From a virus, in the IMG/VR virus record IMGVR_UViG_3300003690_000181, positions 1-20,747 of that record: a stretch of DNA of 20,747 nucleotides; one strand, 5' to 3'. The notes beneath the pieces are model-generated. The model saw only the letters and a list, made by a program, of their open reading frames with translations, made no database searches and was not told where the DNA came from. The position numbers and the translations under genes are program-made. Below are positions 1 to 9,376 of this stretch, in pieces (position 1 is the first letter of the stretch; every line of letters begins with the position of its first letter).

Positions 1-1638
1 GGTCACAATAATTATACGGGTAATTTCTCTAATGAAGATTATTGGGACTCATTATCTGTTTCTGATAAGGATATGGGATATGTTAACTATTTTGTGAATA
101 GGGATGGAGTAGTGACCACAGTTTCTGATTCAGGATATACTAAATTCATAGATAGTAAGAAGACTACGGCTGCGGGACATATACCTTATCTTCAGGAGCC
201 TCTCGCTGAAGCTGATTCTCTCTATGAATTACATGATGGACCTGGGGATGCAAGTTCATTTGCTACTTTCCAAGCGGCTGCTGATGCCAGTAGTTTGTTT
301 AACACTATGAGAGAACCGTTCTTTTTATATGTTCCTATGAATGCTCCGCACTCACCTCAAACATTTCCTCCTAGTGGAATGATACACAACTGGGATGGGT
401 TCTACAGTACTAATAATACACAGCATTCAATGGATGTGATCGCAGATGCTGGAAATGATCCAGGTCCTCATGTGGGTGCTATTGCTGCTAGTGGGTCGTG
501 GATGAACTCTACTGCACAAGTAGAGAATATAGACTATATGGTGAGTGCGTTCCTCTCTTCTATTGATCCTGTCAGACGAGATCGCACTATATTTATATTT
601 ATGGGTGATAATGGGGCTGATAAAAATATTATGGAGTCTATGAATACTTATGCTAATGGATTAGCTGGGGTAACTAGTGGATTAGGTCCTGTTTACACGA
701 AATGGCTTGATAATGGTGGTATAACTTATCTAAGTGGAACTAGGCATGGTGGGAACGATAATGGACCTGGGGGATTTAAGACATCAGTATATGAGAGAGG
801 TACAATAGTTCCTTTCATTGTAAGTTCCACAATGATAACAAATAAAAATACTATATCAAACGCTTTTATTGATGGAATTGATTTATATGCTACGATTGCT
901 GAGATTGTTGGTGTAAATAAATCATTAATTTCCAATACTGCGGCCAAGCCTCAACGATATGAGGGTATTTCATTCTTACCAATCTTAAGCGGAGGACCTA
1001 CTCCTAAAAAGAATTTCTCTTTTTCCGAGTTCTTTTCCCCCCAAGGAAACTCTACTGCGTCTGGGACTAGCGTGATGGAGGTAGATGGAGCTATTAATAT
1101 TGAAGGAATGGGTACTTGGACTGGGAAGATAGGGAAGTATGATGGAACCCCCGAAGGATTAGAAACAACAGGTGCTTATGGAGGCTCGGGCAACCCCACT
1201 ATACCTTATGAGCGTAGACGCGCCCTTACAGTAAGTGCTAATGCATACAAACTTGGGCATTTTGCAGTTTCAGGCGCGGATTCTACTGCAATCTATAGCA
1301 GTGTTCCAGAGGTGAGTGCTGGGTCCTGGAAACTGATTAGATCTACAAGTGGTTATCTATATAATTTGTCAGGGTTTGATGAATTATATCACCTAAGACA
1401 GGGAGATGGTACAGACGCAGACCCCTATGAACTTGATAACTTATTATTTCAATATAGAGATCTAGCCGCAGATACTGCGGGTGCTGGTGCAGGGGCTAAA
1501 GATATGCTAACATACTTATTGGATCAAGCAACACAAACAAATGAGGATGATTATTATTGGAGGTTAGCTAGGATATACTACACTCTATTAGACTCTCTCA
1601 ACCAGTATCTAGATCAAAGAAAGGATCCTCTCTCTTAA
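1..1638 (+). CDS. Sulfatase-family enzyme, C-terminal part (5' end outside window)
   Basis: The frame is open from base 1, so the start lies outside the window; 545 residues are visible. It matches the C-terminal half of type I sulfatases (alkaline phosphatase superfamily), which hydrolyse sulfate esters. Motifs in order: NAPHSP (visible residues ~114-119, conserved active-site His); a segment ending GDNG, whose Asp-Asn (codons 607-612) is the usual second metal-ligand pair; GGFK with the conserved Lys (~260) followed by YERGTIVPF; a DGIDLYATIAEIVG helix; and a late ELYHL element typical of sulfatase C-termini. The formylglycine motif CxPxR and the first Asp pair would lie upstream and cannot be checked. 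The stop touches the ATG of gp25, which ties it to the baseplate operon and suggests a virion-borne enzyme acting on host surface glycans. That role is inference; another alkaline-phosphatase-superfamily hydrolase is possible. Confidence 0.85.
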   Translation, partial: GHNNYTGNFSNEDYWDSLSVSDKDMGYVNYFVNRDGVVTTVSDSGYTKFIDSKKTTAAGHIPYLQEPLAEADSLYELHDGPGDASSFATFQAAADASSLFNTMREPFFLYVPMNAPHSPQTFPPSGMIHNWDGFYSTNNTQHSMDVIADAGNDPGPHVGAIAASGSWMNSTAQVENIDYMVSAFLSSIDPVRRDRTIFIFMGDNGADKNIMESMNTYANGLAGVTSGLGPVYTKWLDNGGITYLSGTRHGGNDNGPGGFKTSVYERGTIVPFIVSSTMITNKNTISNAFIDGIDLYATIAEIVGVNKSLISNTAAKPQRYEGISFLPILSGGPTPKKNFSFSEFFSPQGNSTASGTSVMEVDGAINIEGMGTWTGKIGKYDGTPEGLETTGAYGGSGNPTIPYERRRALTVSANAYKLGHFAVSGADSTAIYSSVPEVSAGSWKLIRSTSGYLYNLSGFDELYHLRQGDGTDADPYELDNLLFQYRDLAADTAGAGAGAKDMLTYLLDQATQTNEDDYYWRLARIYYTLLDSLNQYLDQRKDPLS

Positions 1639-2106
1639 ATGGCAACGAATCAAATAGTAAATACATTTGGCACCACTTATTTTGCACCTACTGATAGGAG
1701 TATTGCGGAGTTAAAGGGTTCATACTTAGGAGTAACCTTTCCTATAGGGAGAGAAAAGATTAAGGGAAGTTTTTTTAATAGGGAGAGTGGCAAGGAATTA
1801 ATTCGAGGTGCAATAAAGCAATTATTAAAAACCGAACGAGGCGAAAGAATAATGCTTCCTAACTTTGGATGTAATTTAAGAAAATATTTATTTCAGCCCT
1901 TAGATGAAGCAACTTTTGAATCTATAAAAAGGGAGATATTATATTCTTTTGATAAATATATTATGGGGGGAGTAGTGAAGAAACTCTCGGTGATACCCTA
2001 TGGAGATATAGGGCCTGCGGGGGGGAACTCTTTAAAAGTTACATTATTGGTGGAAATGACCGATACAGATTTAGCAGTATTTGATGTACAGGTGGTAATT
2101 AAATGA
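1639..2106 (+). CDS. 25: Baseplate wedge subunit, T4 gp25-like
   Basis: A 155-residue protein of the T4 gp25 / GPW family, somewhat longer than T4 gp25 (about 130). The hallmark is at residues 68-90: GERIMLPNFGCNL followed by the FQPLDE segment. The latter corresponds to the loop (EPR in T4) that joins the gp6-gp7 core bundle. In contractile tails this protein links the sheath to the baseplate wedge. The ATG directly follows the TAA of the sulfatase gene, and the stop overlaps the next start (ATGA). An AAGGA element about 13 bases upstream may serve as ribosome site. A run of seven G at 2019-2025 lies inside the gene. The residues before ~45 are an extension I do not recognise. Confidence 0.93.
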   Translation: MATNQIVNTFGTTYFAPTDRSIAELKGSYLGVTFPIGREKIKGSFFNRESGKELIRGAIKQLLKTERGERIMLPNFGCNLRKYLFQPLDEATFESIKREILYSFDKYIMGGVVKKLSVIPYGDIGPAGGNSLKVTLLVEMTDTDLAVFDVQVVIK

Positions 2107-3716
2107 ATTTTTCTGGGACAATAAGTTCAGATTTTATGAAATTAGCGAGCATTCCGGTGATGAAGCGGCCTTCGTTGATTGATTTCGCGGCGACGGATTT
2201 TATTTCTTTAAGAAATTCGTTAATTAAATATATTAAAGCTGTCTATCCTACAGAGTATAATTATTTTGTTGAATCAGATATAGGTATGATGTTTATAGAG
2301 TTGATAGCTTATATGGGATCTGTAATGTCAATGAAAGCAGACATGTTAGCTAATGAAAATTTCTTCGTAACAGCTAGGCAACGTAGTAGTGTAAAAAAAT
2401 TATTACAATTAATTGGTGTAAAAATGAAGGGGCCTCTTTCCGCTGCGATGGATGCTTCTATAACTTTTGATGATCCTCCTGTGAATATAGGTGGGAATGC
2501 ATATTATACGATAACTCCCTCTAATAGAGTTGTCACTATTGAGTCCCCCCAAGATGGAGGAAGTGTTACATATACTTTGTACAAGGTAGTGAATGGAATT
2601 ATTGATCTGATAAATTCCAGAGGAGATATGCGTCTATATAGTACGGAAAGTGATAATCCAGAAACAGATACGGTGTACACTAATTTAGTGTTACAGGAAG
2701 GAGTACTAGTTACAGATAGTGGAGGTTTTGCGGCTACGGAAGCTATTAAAACAATAAAATTAACGCAGGCTCCTGTAGTTGATGGAAGTGTTGAAGTGTT
2801 TATTAATTCGGTTGATGCAAATGTCTCCGGTGCGTATCGAAAGGTAGAGAATATTTATTTTGCTTCTGGAACTACAGACAGAATTTTTGAGGTACTCTAT
2901 GACGATGACTATCAAGGAACTGTTTTATTTGGAGACGGCACTGTAGGTATTTCTCCAACTGATACAGACGCCTATTTGGTTCATTATCGAGTAGGTGGGG
3001 GATCAAGAGGAAATTTAAATCCAGATGTAATCAATGCTGCTATACAAGCCACAACTAATATAGGAGGAACAGACGCTAGACCTGGAACTATTACCAACAC
3101 AAGTGTTGCAACAGGGGGAGCAAACGCTGAAACTATGGCCCACGCCAAACAATGGGCTCCCTTAACTTTTGCTCGACAGGACAGAGTGGTTACTTTAAAT
3201 GATTACACAGTCTTTGCTAATACATTCATAAGTACTTTTGGAACAGTAGGCAAAGCAGTAGCTGTTACTAGGGATGCTTATTCTTCTGCAAATATTATTG
3301 ATATCTATGTGTTGGAAAAGGCTTCCGATATTCAATTACAAAAAGCTAGTCCTACATTTAAAATTCAATTATTGGATGCTATTAATAGGGTTAAAATGGC
3401 TACAGACGAAGTGTTTGCAGTTGATGGCTTAATTAGAACATTAGATTTAGTAGTTACTATATTTATTGATAAAGAGGATGAAGCGAGAGAGTCTCAGATT
3501 ATTGGATTAGCCAGAAATAAAATATTGAACTATATGAGTATTGATAATAGAAGATTTGGAGAGCCCTTAATAATAGCCGAATTAAACAGACAAATTTTTG
3601 AAGTTAATGAAATTCGGTATTCTGAGATAGATAATTTAGTGCATAATATCTTAGTAGATGAAAATGAAATTATTCAATTGAATAATTTAACGGTGAATGT
3701 GAGTTTACTTGAATAA
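2103..3716 (+). CDS. 6: Baseplate wedge subunit, T4 gp6-like (baseplate J family)
   Basis: A 537-residue protein, shorter than T4 gp6 (660). The N-terminal ~100 residues carry the typical J/gp6 opening: a segment on full-length folding (YNYFVESDIGMMFIELIAYM), then a helix of the MKADMLANENFFVTARQ type and a KKLLQLIGVK element. A beta-rich middle follows, with VLFGDGTVGI and YRVGGGSRGNL (~280-305), which are typical of J-like proteins. The region around APLTFARQDRVVTLNDY (~352-368) is the conserved entry to the C-terminal domain. In T4, gp6 dimers form the inner ring of the baseplate and pair with gp25 and gp7. Order 25-6-(7-like) agrees with this. The start overlaps the gp25 stop as ATGA, with an AGGTGG-like site upstream. 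Confidence 0.93.
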   Translation: MNFSGTISSDFMKLASIPVMKRPSLIDFAATDFISLRNSLIKYIKAVYPTEYNYFVESDIGMMFIELIAYMGSVMSMKADMLANENFFVTARQRSSVKKLLQLIGVKMKGPLSAAMDASITFDDPPVNIGGNAYYTITPSNRVVTIESPQDGGSVTYTLYKVVNGIIDLINSRGDMRLYSTESDNPETDTVYTNLVLQEGVLVTDSGGFAATEAIKTIKLTQAPVVDGSVEVFINSVDANVSGAYRKVENIYFASGTTDRIFEVLYDDDYQGTVLFGDGTVGISPTDTDAYLVHYRVGGGSRGNLNPDVINAAIQATTNIGGTDARPGTITNTSVATGGANAETMAHAKQWAPLTFARQDRVVTLNDYTVFANTFISTFGTVGKAVAVTRDAYSSANIIDIYVLEKASDIQLQKASPTFKIQLLDAINRVKMATDEVFAVDGLIRTLDLVVTIFIDKEDEARESQIIGLARNKILNYMSIDNRRFGEPLIIAELNRQIFEVNEIRYSEIDNLVHNILVDENEIIQLNNLTVNVSLLE

Positions 3717-6700
3717 TGAAAAGTAAATTTACTCCCAACCCACGAACTTATACAAAAAGAAATTTTGTTGAGTTAATTGAATTGATTACTCCTGGAGTAT
3801 ACCAGGAGGAAGATTTAGCATTGAGTGGGAGAGAGATAAATCCAGCTTCAAGAATTATAAATACTCATTTAGTAGCGGCTAATAATATCTCCCAGGTACT
3901 ATCCATCTCGGCTGTAGCTAATTCGCAAACTTCTAGTTTAAATAATATTTCAGGTATCTCTCAATTTTTTATTAAACAAAATAATCTTACCAATATTACG
4001 CCTTACAGTTTTGAAACTAAAATACTTTTACCTTTGGGACTTTCTTTTAAGGATTTTAATACAAGCGGAGAGTACAATACTTATTTATCTGGAACTTTAT
4101 TGCCCCAAATAATTCTGGCTACTGGATCGGAGCCTGGAGCTTTACGCCAAAATATTTCTACACTATCTGCTCTAACTACTGATAATAATCCCAGTAGCGT
4201 TCATAATTATTTGGTGGACACTTTAGGTTGGATGTACTTTTTGAATACATCAGCGGACGGGGGTTTAACATATAGCCCCTCTAGTTTTGTACTAGAATCA
4301 TTAAACACATTATATTTAGGAAAGAGTCTAACTACTGTCGATGGAATTAGAGGCTTTGACACCTACTTGTGGAAAAATTACTCTACATGTACTACTTTCA
4401 CTAATCTAAGTCTTATTCCAGCAGACTTTGTATCAGGAGCAGCCGATTCTATTCTTACTCCTAGTGCTGGGGTTGTAGCTACATGGACAAGTGGAACTCA
4501 AAAATTAGATAACTTATTAACTTGGTTAGATGTAATCTATTCGCCTGCTTATATGGATCAACAGGATTTTAAAGTACAGCAAGCTTTTAATGATTATATT
4601 GACGCTGCGCTTTCATTAACCGATCTTGTATCTAAGGGTCCTTTTAGAAAATTTATTGATGCTTTTGGGTTTCAAGCGGCTGATATTACCGAACAAATTG
4701 AATCAATAGGATTGTTGTATGATATTGAAAATTGTCCTGAGGAATATTTACAATTTCTTGCAGACCTAATTGGATGGAAATTGTATGGAGCCTCTACCTC
4801 TAAGTGGAGACACCAACTACGAACAGCAGTAGATTTATACAAGAGAAAAGGAACATTAGATTCAATTCAATACGCTTTGAATACTCTCGTAACTAACTCT
4901 GTTTTAGATGTTTCGGGGCGTGTAGCAGAATTATGGGAATCGTATATACCCTTCCTTATTTGGTATAGTTTAGGTACAGAGTCTCCCTACTTCCGGGATT
5001 TAACTACTTGGACACAAGGATTAGCCACAGACGCAGGAGTTTACTATTACAATCCTAGTAGTATAGAAGAAAATTTAAAAATTGTAACCGACTCAATCAT
5101 CTTAGATTTATATAAGAAATTTCCTGATAACTTTCTGTATCTTGGAGAAAAATTTCCTGTAAATAGGATGTATACGCTGGATGATAGAGGGTGCCCCTCT
5201 AGTGTTTATACTATAATTAATGAATCTCATATGAAACCTTTTCATATGCATTCTGTAGATAGTCCTGGGTATCAGGTCTTTAAACGGGAAGCTATGATAT
5301 TGGGAAAAGGTGATGCATGGAATGCGGCCCATTGTGATGGTCCTTTAGGGACTGGTGTGTATATGGCAGCTTTAGAGCATCCTCAGGGAGGTGAGGAACC
5401 CATTTACTTATCAGCCACGGGTGATTTAGAGTTCTTATTTAATTATAGAACCTATACTAATTATCCTCTCCCCCCATTTGAACAGATAAAATATTATAGA
5501 GACAGTTCTCTTACCCCTGCGTTAGCTGCTTACCTTAAAGAAAAGTTGGCTTGTTTTGGAGTAAGGAGAGAATTTTGTACTGATGTAGAAGATTTTATCC
5601 TGAGTGCAGGAATTAATACTGACACAAACTTAGGGAGTCTTAATGAATTTTTGATGTTCTTTAGTGCAGTACAAACTCCTCCTAATTATGATAATGTATT
5701 ATATAATATATCAGAATCTCATAATAATCTTTTGAGTTTGTGGAATGGAAAATCATCTCATATATTTATTGATTTTGATAATACAGATTTTGATTTTGCT
5801 AAAACTACGTTGGATGGAGACTCTAAGTATGCTTTATATGAAGCTTCTAGGGTAGCAACTAATTTTTCGCCCGCTCACACCATAGCTAGAATCAATTTAA
5901 ATGCTAGTGCTATGGACTATGCGGATTATTCTAGTACACGTTGGAGTTATTTAGGGTTTGATAAAGATGATACGAGAGTAAGTTATACAAGTGCTTCTGT
6001 CTTAGCTGGCTTTGAATGGAGCGGTTTGGATATGGGAGCTATACTAACCGCTGGGGGTGGGGACTCCAATTTAGATGGGGATGCTGGTAGAGGGGGTTTA
6101 AATACTTTTAAACGGGCTGATGTAGATAATATCGTAGGGGACGTACTCTTTAATAAGAAGACTCCTATTGTTGCTGATTTAAGCTCAGTATCACGGACAG
6201 CGTTGCGAAGACGTAATTTTCGCTATACTTTGCCCACAGAGGGATATTATCATCGAACAGGATTTAATGCTCCTAATAGTTGGGATCCATCCACCTTGGA
6301 ATATTCTATGCCTTCTTCTGTAGGAGAATTTACTCTGGGATATGTGGCTTCCGCAGGTAAGTTTTTTCCTATTGTAGATCCAATAAATCCCTCAGGGGTG
6401 TGGGATAAATGTGAGGGTCTAAGTTCCACTCGTTCATTCTCAGCTATTTATACAAGTGCTACATTCCCTTATAGGGGACTAAGAGTTCTTGGTTCTAATG
6501 CTAAGTGGGATGAAATTGAAGTCTCTACAGCACGTTATGTAGATCGAGGTCAAACCCCCCATATTTATATTGTAATGCATGAGTTATTGGAAGAGAAAGC
6601 CCGCGATTTAGCTAGAACAGTTTCTTCTATTACTGTGGATACCTACTGGAAAAATGAAATTCAGAGTTATGCCAATAGTGCTATAGCTAGTGGGTATGTT

Positions 6701-8257
6701 TTTAATTCAGATACCGAGTATAGAAATTTTAGTTTCGGTATTGGTATTCAAAAATTATACAAAGATTATGCACATTATTTTAAAAGACATTTTTTGAGTA
6801 GAAATGATACGGATGATACTGGGGGGAATATTTTTGGACAAGTTTTTGGAGATGGGTTATATAATGATAACTTTTCTGTCGAGGGTTCTGCGGTAGAAAC
6901 AACGGCAGGGGATTATGTTGCCTCTAGCTTTGCTTCAGGACTTGCAATAAATCAAAACGCTGGCTCTGGAGTTTTTAGTACATGTGCTGTAGCAGCATAT
7001 AGTGATGGAAGTAATGATCTACCAGCATCAGGTACTTATATCGCCAGTGCAACAGGAGATTTAGTAGTTCCTTTATCAGGTACGCAATTTATACAAGAAG
7101 CGGTATACAATGCTGAGTTTAGAAATCCACATATTCTAAGTGGTGTGGAATTCTGTGATACGTCAGGTTCTCCATCCGAGAATGCGTTCTATGTATTTAA
7201 AGCTGATCCAAGTTTTAAAGTTCCTGGAGCCGAAAATTATTTAATAGATAATACAATTATTAAATGCAAAACCGCAGGGGGATTTCCTAGATTACGTTTT
7301 GATTTATCAGCTTATGGGAAGAGAAGAAATTATTTCATCAAGGATCATAAATTCAAACTGAAAATTAAAGCTTTAGTAGCTGAAGAAAATTCGCCAATAT
7401 TGGGAGGAGGCCAATTAGGAGTGTGGATTCATACTAATCCTATTTATGATGCTTCTGCTCCTAGTGGTGCAATGTGGTCTTGGACGCCTGAAGGAAAGTG
7501 GACATTACATAACGCTACTAATATAAGTTTACCCACAGTCTTAGGTTCATACGCACATATCCACACATACGATCTCAAGACTACAGAATCTACAGAAGAA
7601 GAGGTAATTTATTGTTTAGGAAATACTAGCGAATCTACTCAGGAGTCGGTAATTAATAATGTTTCATTAAATAATATTTTGGAAGGATATTTTGAGACTT
7701 ATGAATTAAATTTTGATACTCGAAATTATACTATCTATAATAATTATGAATACTTAAAGATTATCCCCGTACCTGAGGAATATTATAGATTTGAACAGAC
7801 GGTGAATAGAGATGATACTAATTACTATGTAGAAATATTTTTCTTACCTCCCACTAATCCAGGCAAGTATTTGTTGATTGATTCTATTTCTTTAGAGGAT
7901 AGTACACAGCGAGACAATGCAGGGTTAGGAACAGATCATGGAATTCAAACAAGTGGAATACCTTTAAGGAAATTTGTAAAGGAAGATAAACTGTATTTAA
8001 ATAAAGAACAAGTAAGGACTGTTTTAAAATTCTTTACTGGATTGGCAGGTAAAGGATACGGATTGTATAAAACTAGCTTGGCTAGTAGAGATTTCAGAAT
8101 AGGTCCAAATGCGAATGACACATATGGTATTTTATATGGCAATGATTTAGGGCCTGCTGGGGGTAGTAGATTAAATTATCGTATACATCCCTTGTGGGGA
8201 GATGGAAGTACTAAACGAGGAAATAATAGTTTTGAAAACATAATAGTGGATAATTAA
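3716..8257 (+). CDS. Large baseplate wedge protein with P2 gpI / T4 gp7-like domain and C-terminal extension
   Basis: A 1513-residue protein, larger than T4 gp7 (about 1030). At residues ~330-420 it has a P2 tail protein I-type domain: a CPEEYLQFLADLIGWK segment (~340), basic helices, then KRKGTLDSIQYALN (~375-390). This is the CPxxLLPxLA ... R ... KGT pattern of the family. P2 gpI and T4 gp7 are functional equivalents that pair with gp6/J, so position after gp6 supports a wedge role. Residues ~430-1060 are unassigned. From ~1080 on the sequence is beta-rich, and around 1250 it has a Trp-rich MWSWTPEGKW element, suggestive of a beta-sandwich binding module. It starts in a TAATG overlap and its stop abuts the next ATG. 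The gpI-type domain is well supported; the gp7 name is by synteny. Confidence 0.8.
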   Translation: MKSKFTPNPRTYTKRNFVELIELITPGVYQEEDLALSGREINPASRIINTHLVAANNISQVLSISAVANSQTSSLNNISGISQFFIKQNNLTNITPYSFETKILLPLGLSFKDFNTSGEYNTYLSGTLLPQIILATGSEPGALRQNISTLSALTTDNNPSSVHNYLVDTLGWMYFLNTSADGGLTYSPSSFVLESLNTLYLGKSLTTVDGIRGFDTYLWKNYSTCTTFTNLSLIPADFVSGAADSILTPSAGVVATWTSGTQKLDNLLTWLDVIYSPAYMDQQDFKVQQAFNDYIDAALSLTDLVSKGPFRKFIDAFGFQAADITEQIESIGLLYDIENCPEEYLQFLADLIGWKLYGASTSKWRHQLRTAVDLYKRKGTLDSIQYALNTLVTNSVLDVSGRVAELWESYIPFLIWYSLGTESPYFRDLTTWTQGLATDAGVYYYNPSSIEENLKIVTDSIILDLYKKFPDNFLYLGEKFPVNRMYTLDDRGCPSSVYTIINESHMKPFHMHSVDSPGYQVFKREAMILGKGDAWNAAHCDGPLGTGVYMAALEHPQGGEEPIYLSATGDLEFLFNYRTYTNYPLPPFEQIKYYRDSSLTPALAAYLKEKLACFGVRREFCTDVEDFILSAGINTDTNLGSLNEFLMFFSAVQTPPNYDNVLYNISESHNNLLSLWNGKSSHIFIDFDNTDFDFAKTTLDGDSKYALYEASRVATNFSPAHTIARINLNASAMDYADYSSTRWSYLGFDKDDTRVSYTSASVLAGFEWSGLDMGAILTAGGGDSNLDGDAGRGGLNTFKRADVDNIVGDVLFNKKTPIVADLSSVSRTALRRRNFRYTLPTEGYYHRTGFNAPNSWDPSTLEYSMPSSVGEFTLGYVASAGKFFPIVDPINPSGVWDKCEGLSSTRSFSAIYTSATFPYRGLRVLGSNAKWDEIEVSTARYVDRGQTPHIYIVMHELLEEKARDLARTVSSITVDTYWKNEIQSYANSAIASGYVFNSDTEYRNFSFGIGIQKLYKDYAHYFKRHFLSRNDTDDTGGNIFGQVFGDGLYNDNFSVEGSAVETTAGDYVASSFASGLAINQNAGSGVFSTCAVAAYSDGSNDLPASGTYIASATGDLVVPLSGTQFIQEAVYNAEFRNPHILSGVEFCDTSGSPSENAFYVFKADPSFKVPGAENYLIDNTIIKCKTAGGFPRLRFDLSAYGKRRNYFIKDHKFKLKIKALVAEENSPILGGGQLGVWIHTNPIYDASAPSGAMWSWTPEGKWTLHNATNISLPTVLGSYAHIHTYDLKTTESTEEEVIYCLGNTSESTQESVINNVSLNNILEGYFETYELNFDTRNYTIYNNYEYLKIIPVPEEYYRFEQTVNRDDTNYYVEIFFLPPTNPGKYLLIDSISLEDSTQRDNAGLGTDHGIQTSGIPLRKFVKEDKLYLNKEQVRTVLKFFTGLAGKGYGLYKTSLASRDFRIGPNANDTYGILYGNDLGPAGGSRLNYRIHPLWGDGSTKRGNNSFENIIVDN

Positions 8258-9376
8258 ATGAGAGGATCAGTAGGAGTATATTATAAAGACAAGCTTATTT
8301 ACGAAGAGACAAATCTTCTTGTAAATGGGGCAGGTTCTTTATTAGCTGATATTATGACAGTCTCCCCCTCCCTATCGGGGGTGCCTGATCATGCTACTTC
8401 TTCTATTTTAGACTCCTCTAATTATACTATTCAGGCTGTATCGTTTGGAACAGCGCAAAGTGCGTACATGAAAAATGCTCATATTTATACAGAGCCTAAA
8501 GTTTATCTACTTTCTTCCGTATTTGGGGGCACCTCTTCAGTTATAGATGTAATTCGACATAGAGAACCTGGGATTGCTGAGGCTCTCACCGTAAGTTCTT
8601 ATTCTCCCACTAGTCTTCTTCCTCATTATTCTGACCCCAACCTTCCTACTTTAGAAGTAAGCAGCGATGTATCAGCAGTTGTTAGTGGTATAGCTTTAAG
8701 TTCTATAGTACCTGGAAACGGACAAAATTTAAATTTAATACCTTCGGCATATCATCATGCTGTATTTATTAATACTGCTTTATCTTCTTTATCGGCTGTC
8801 GGGGGGGCTATTTTAGGATGCTGGCCTGAGGGAAGTGGGGGCTCAACGGCACCCGGATCGGTGGGGGGAACTGATTTTTCCGCATTTAGTGGAACATCTC
8901 TATCCGCTCCTGAGGATGTAGCCTATTCAGGTACATACAATGGAATGTTTAATGCAGCCAGTTCTATGGATACTTCTGGTTTTGTAAATATGATTATGTC
9001 CGCATCCCCAAATCATGCAGACGCATATTTAATGAGTAGTACAACTAGTGGTTTATGCGTGTCAGGAGGAACCGACACGGGTAATTCTGGAACAGTCGAA
9101 TATTCCGTTACTATAGGTGCAGGAGATTTAGGTGGAGCTAATTTGTACGGGGGTATATATAATATGGGATTATGGACAATAGATATGGATAAATCTCTTC
9201 TTGCAGGAAATACTCCTCCTTATTCGTTTGATACCCTAAATAATCCTAGAAAGTATAGATTGTTTGCTGTGAAATCATTTAGTAGAAATATAGCTAGAGT
9301 GACAGATTCAGGGGTTGATGCAGGTTGTATAAATTATGGAGATTGTTTAATTAAGTGGAGAATACACTTCCTATGA
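8258..9376 (+). CDS. Baseplate/fibre-associated structural protein, paralogue of the next gene
   Basis: A 372-residue protein I cannot place in a named family. The N-terminus (~1-35) has a GVYYKDKLIYEETNLLVNGAG pattern: a short beta-hairpin, then an N-x-(hydrophobic)-V-x-G-x-G turn. The C-terminus (~305-372) has YNMGLW, then FAVKSFSRNI and a final IKWRIHFL strand. The same two ends recur in the protein that follows, so both are probably variants of one fold; the middle here (~100-300) is Ser/Gly/Thr-rich and differs. Similar C-terminal pairs of N-x-(V/M)-GL(F/W) and a terminal W-x-(h)-x-F strand occur in phage tail and fibre proteins. The ATG abuts the preceding TAA; a run of seven G lies at 8801-8807. 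Confidence 0.75.
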   Translation: MRGSVGVYYKDKLIYEETNLLVNGAGSLLADIMTVSPSLSGVPDHATSSILDSSNYTIQAVSFGTAQSAYMKNAHIYTEPKVYLLSSVFGGTSSVIDVIRHREPGIAEALTVSSYSPTSLLPHYSDPNLPTLEVSSDVSAVVSGIALSSIVPGNGQNLNLIPSAYHHAVFINTALSSLSAVGGAILGCWPEGSGGSTAPGSVGGTDFSAFSGTSLSAPEDVAYSGTYNGMFNAASSMDTSGFVNMIMSASPNHADAYLMSSTTSGLCVSGGTDTGNSGTVEYSVTIGAGDLGGANLYGGIYNMGLWTIDMDKSLLAGNTPPYSFDTLNNPRKYRLFAVKSFSRNIARVTDSGVDAGCINYGDCLIKWRIHFL

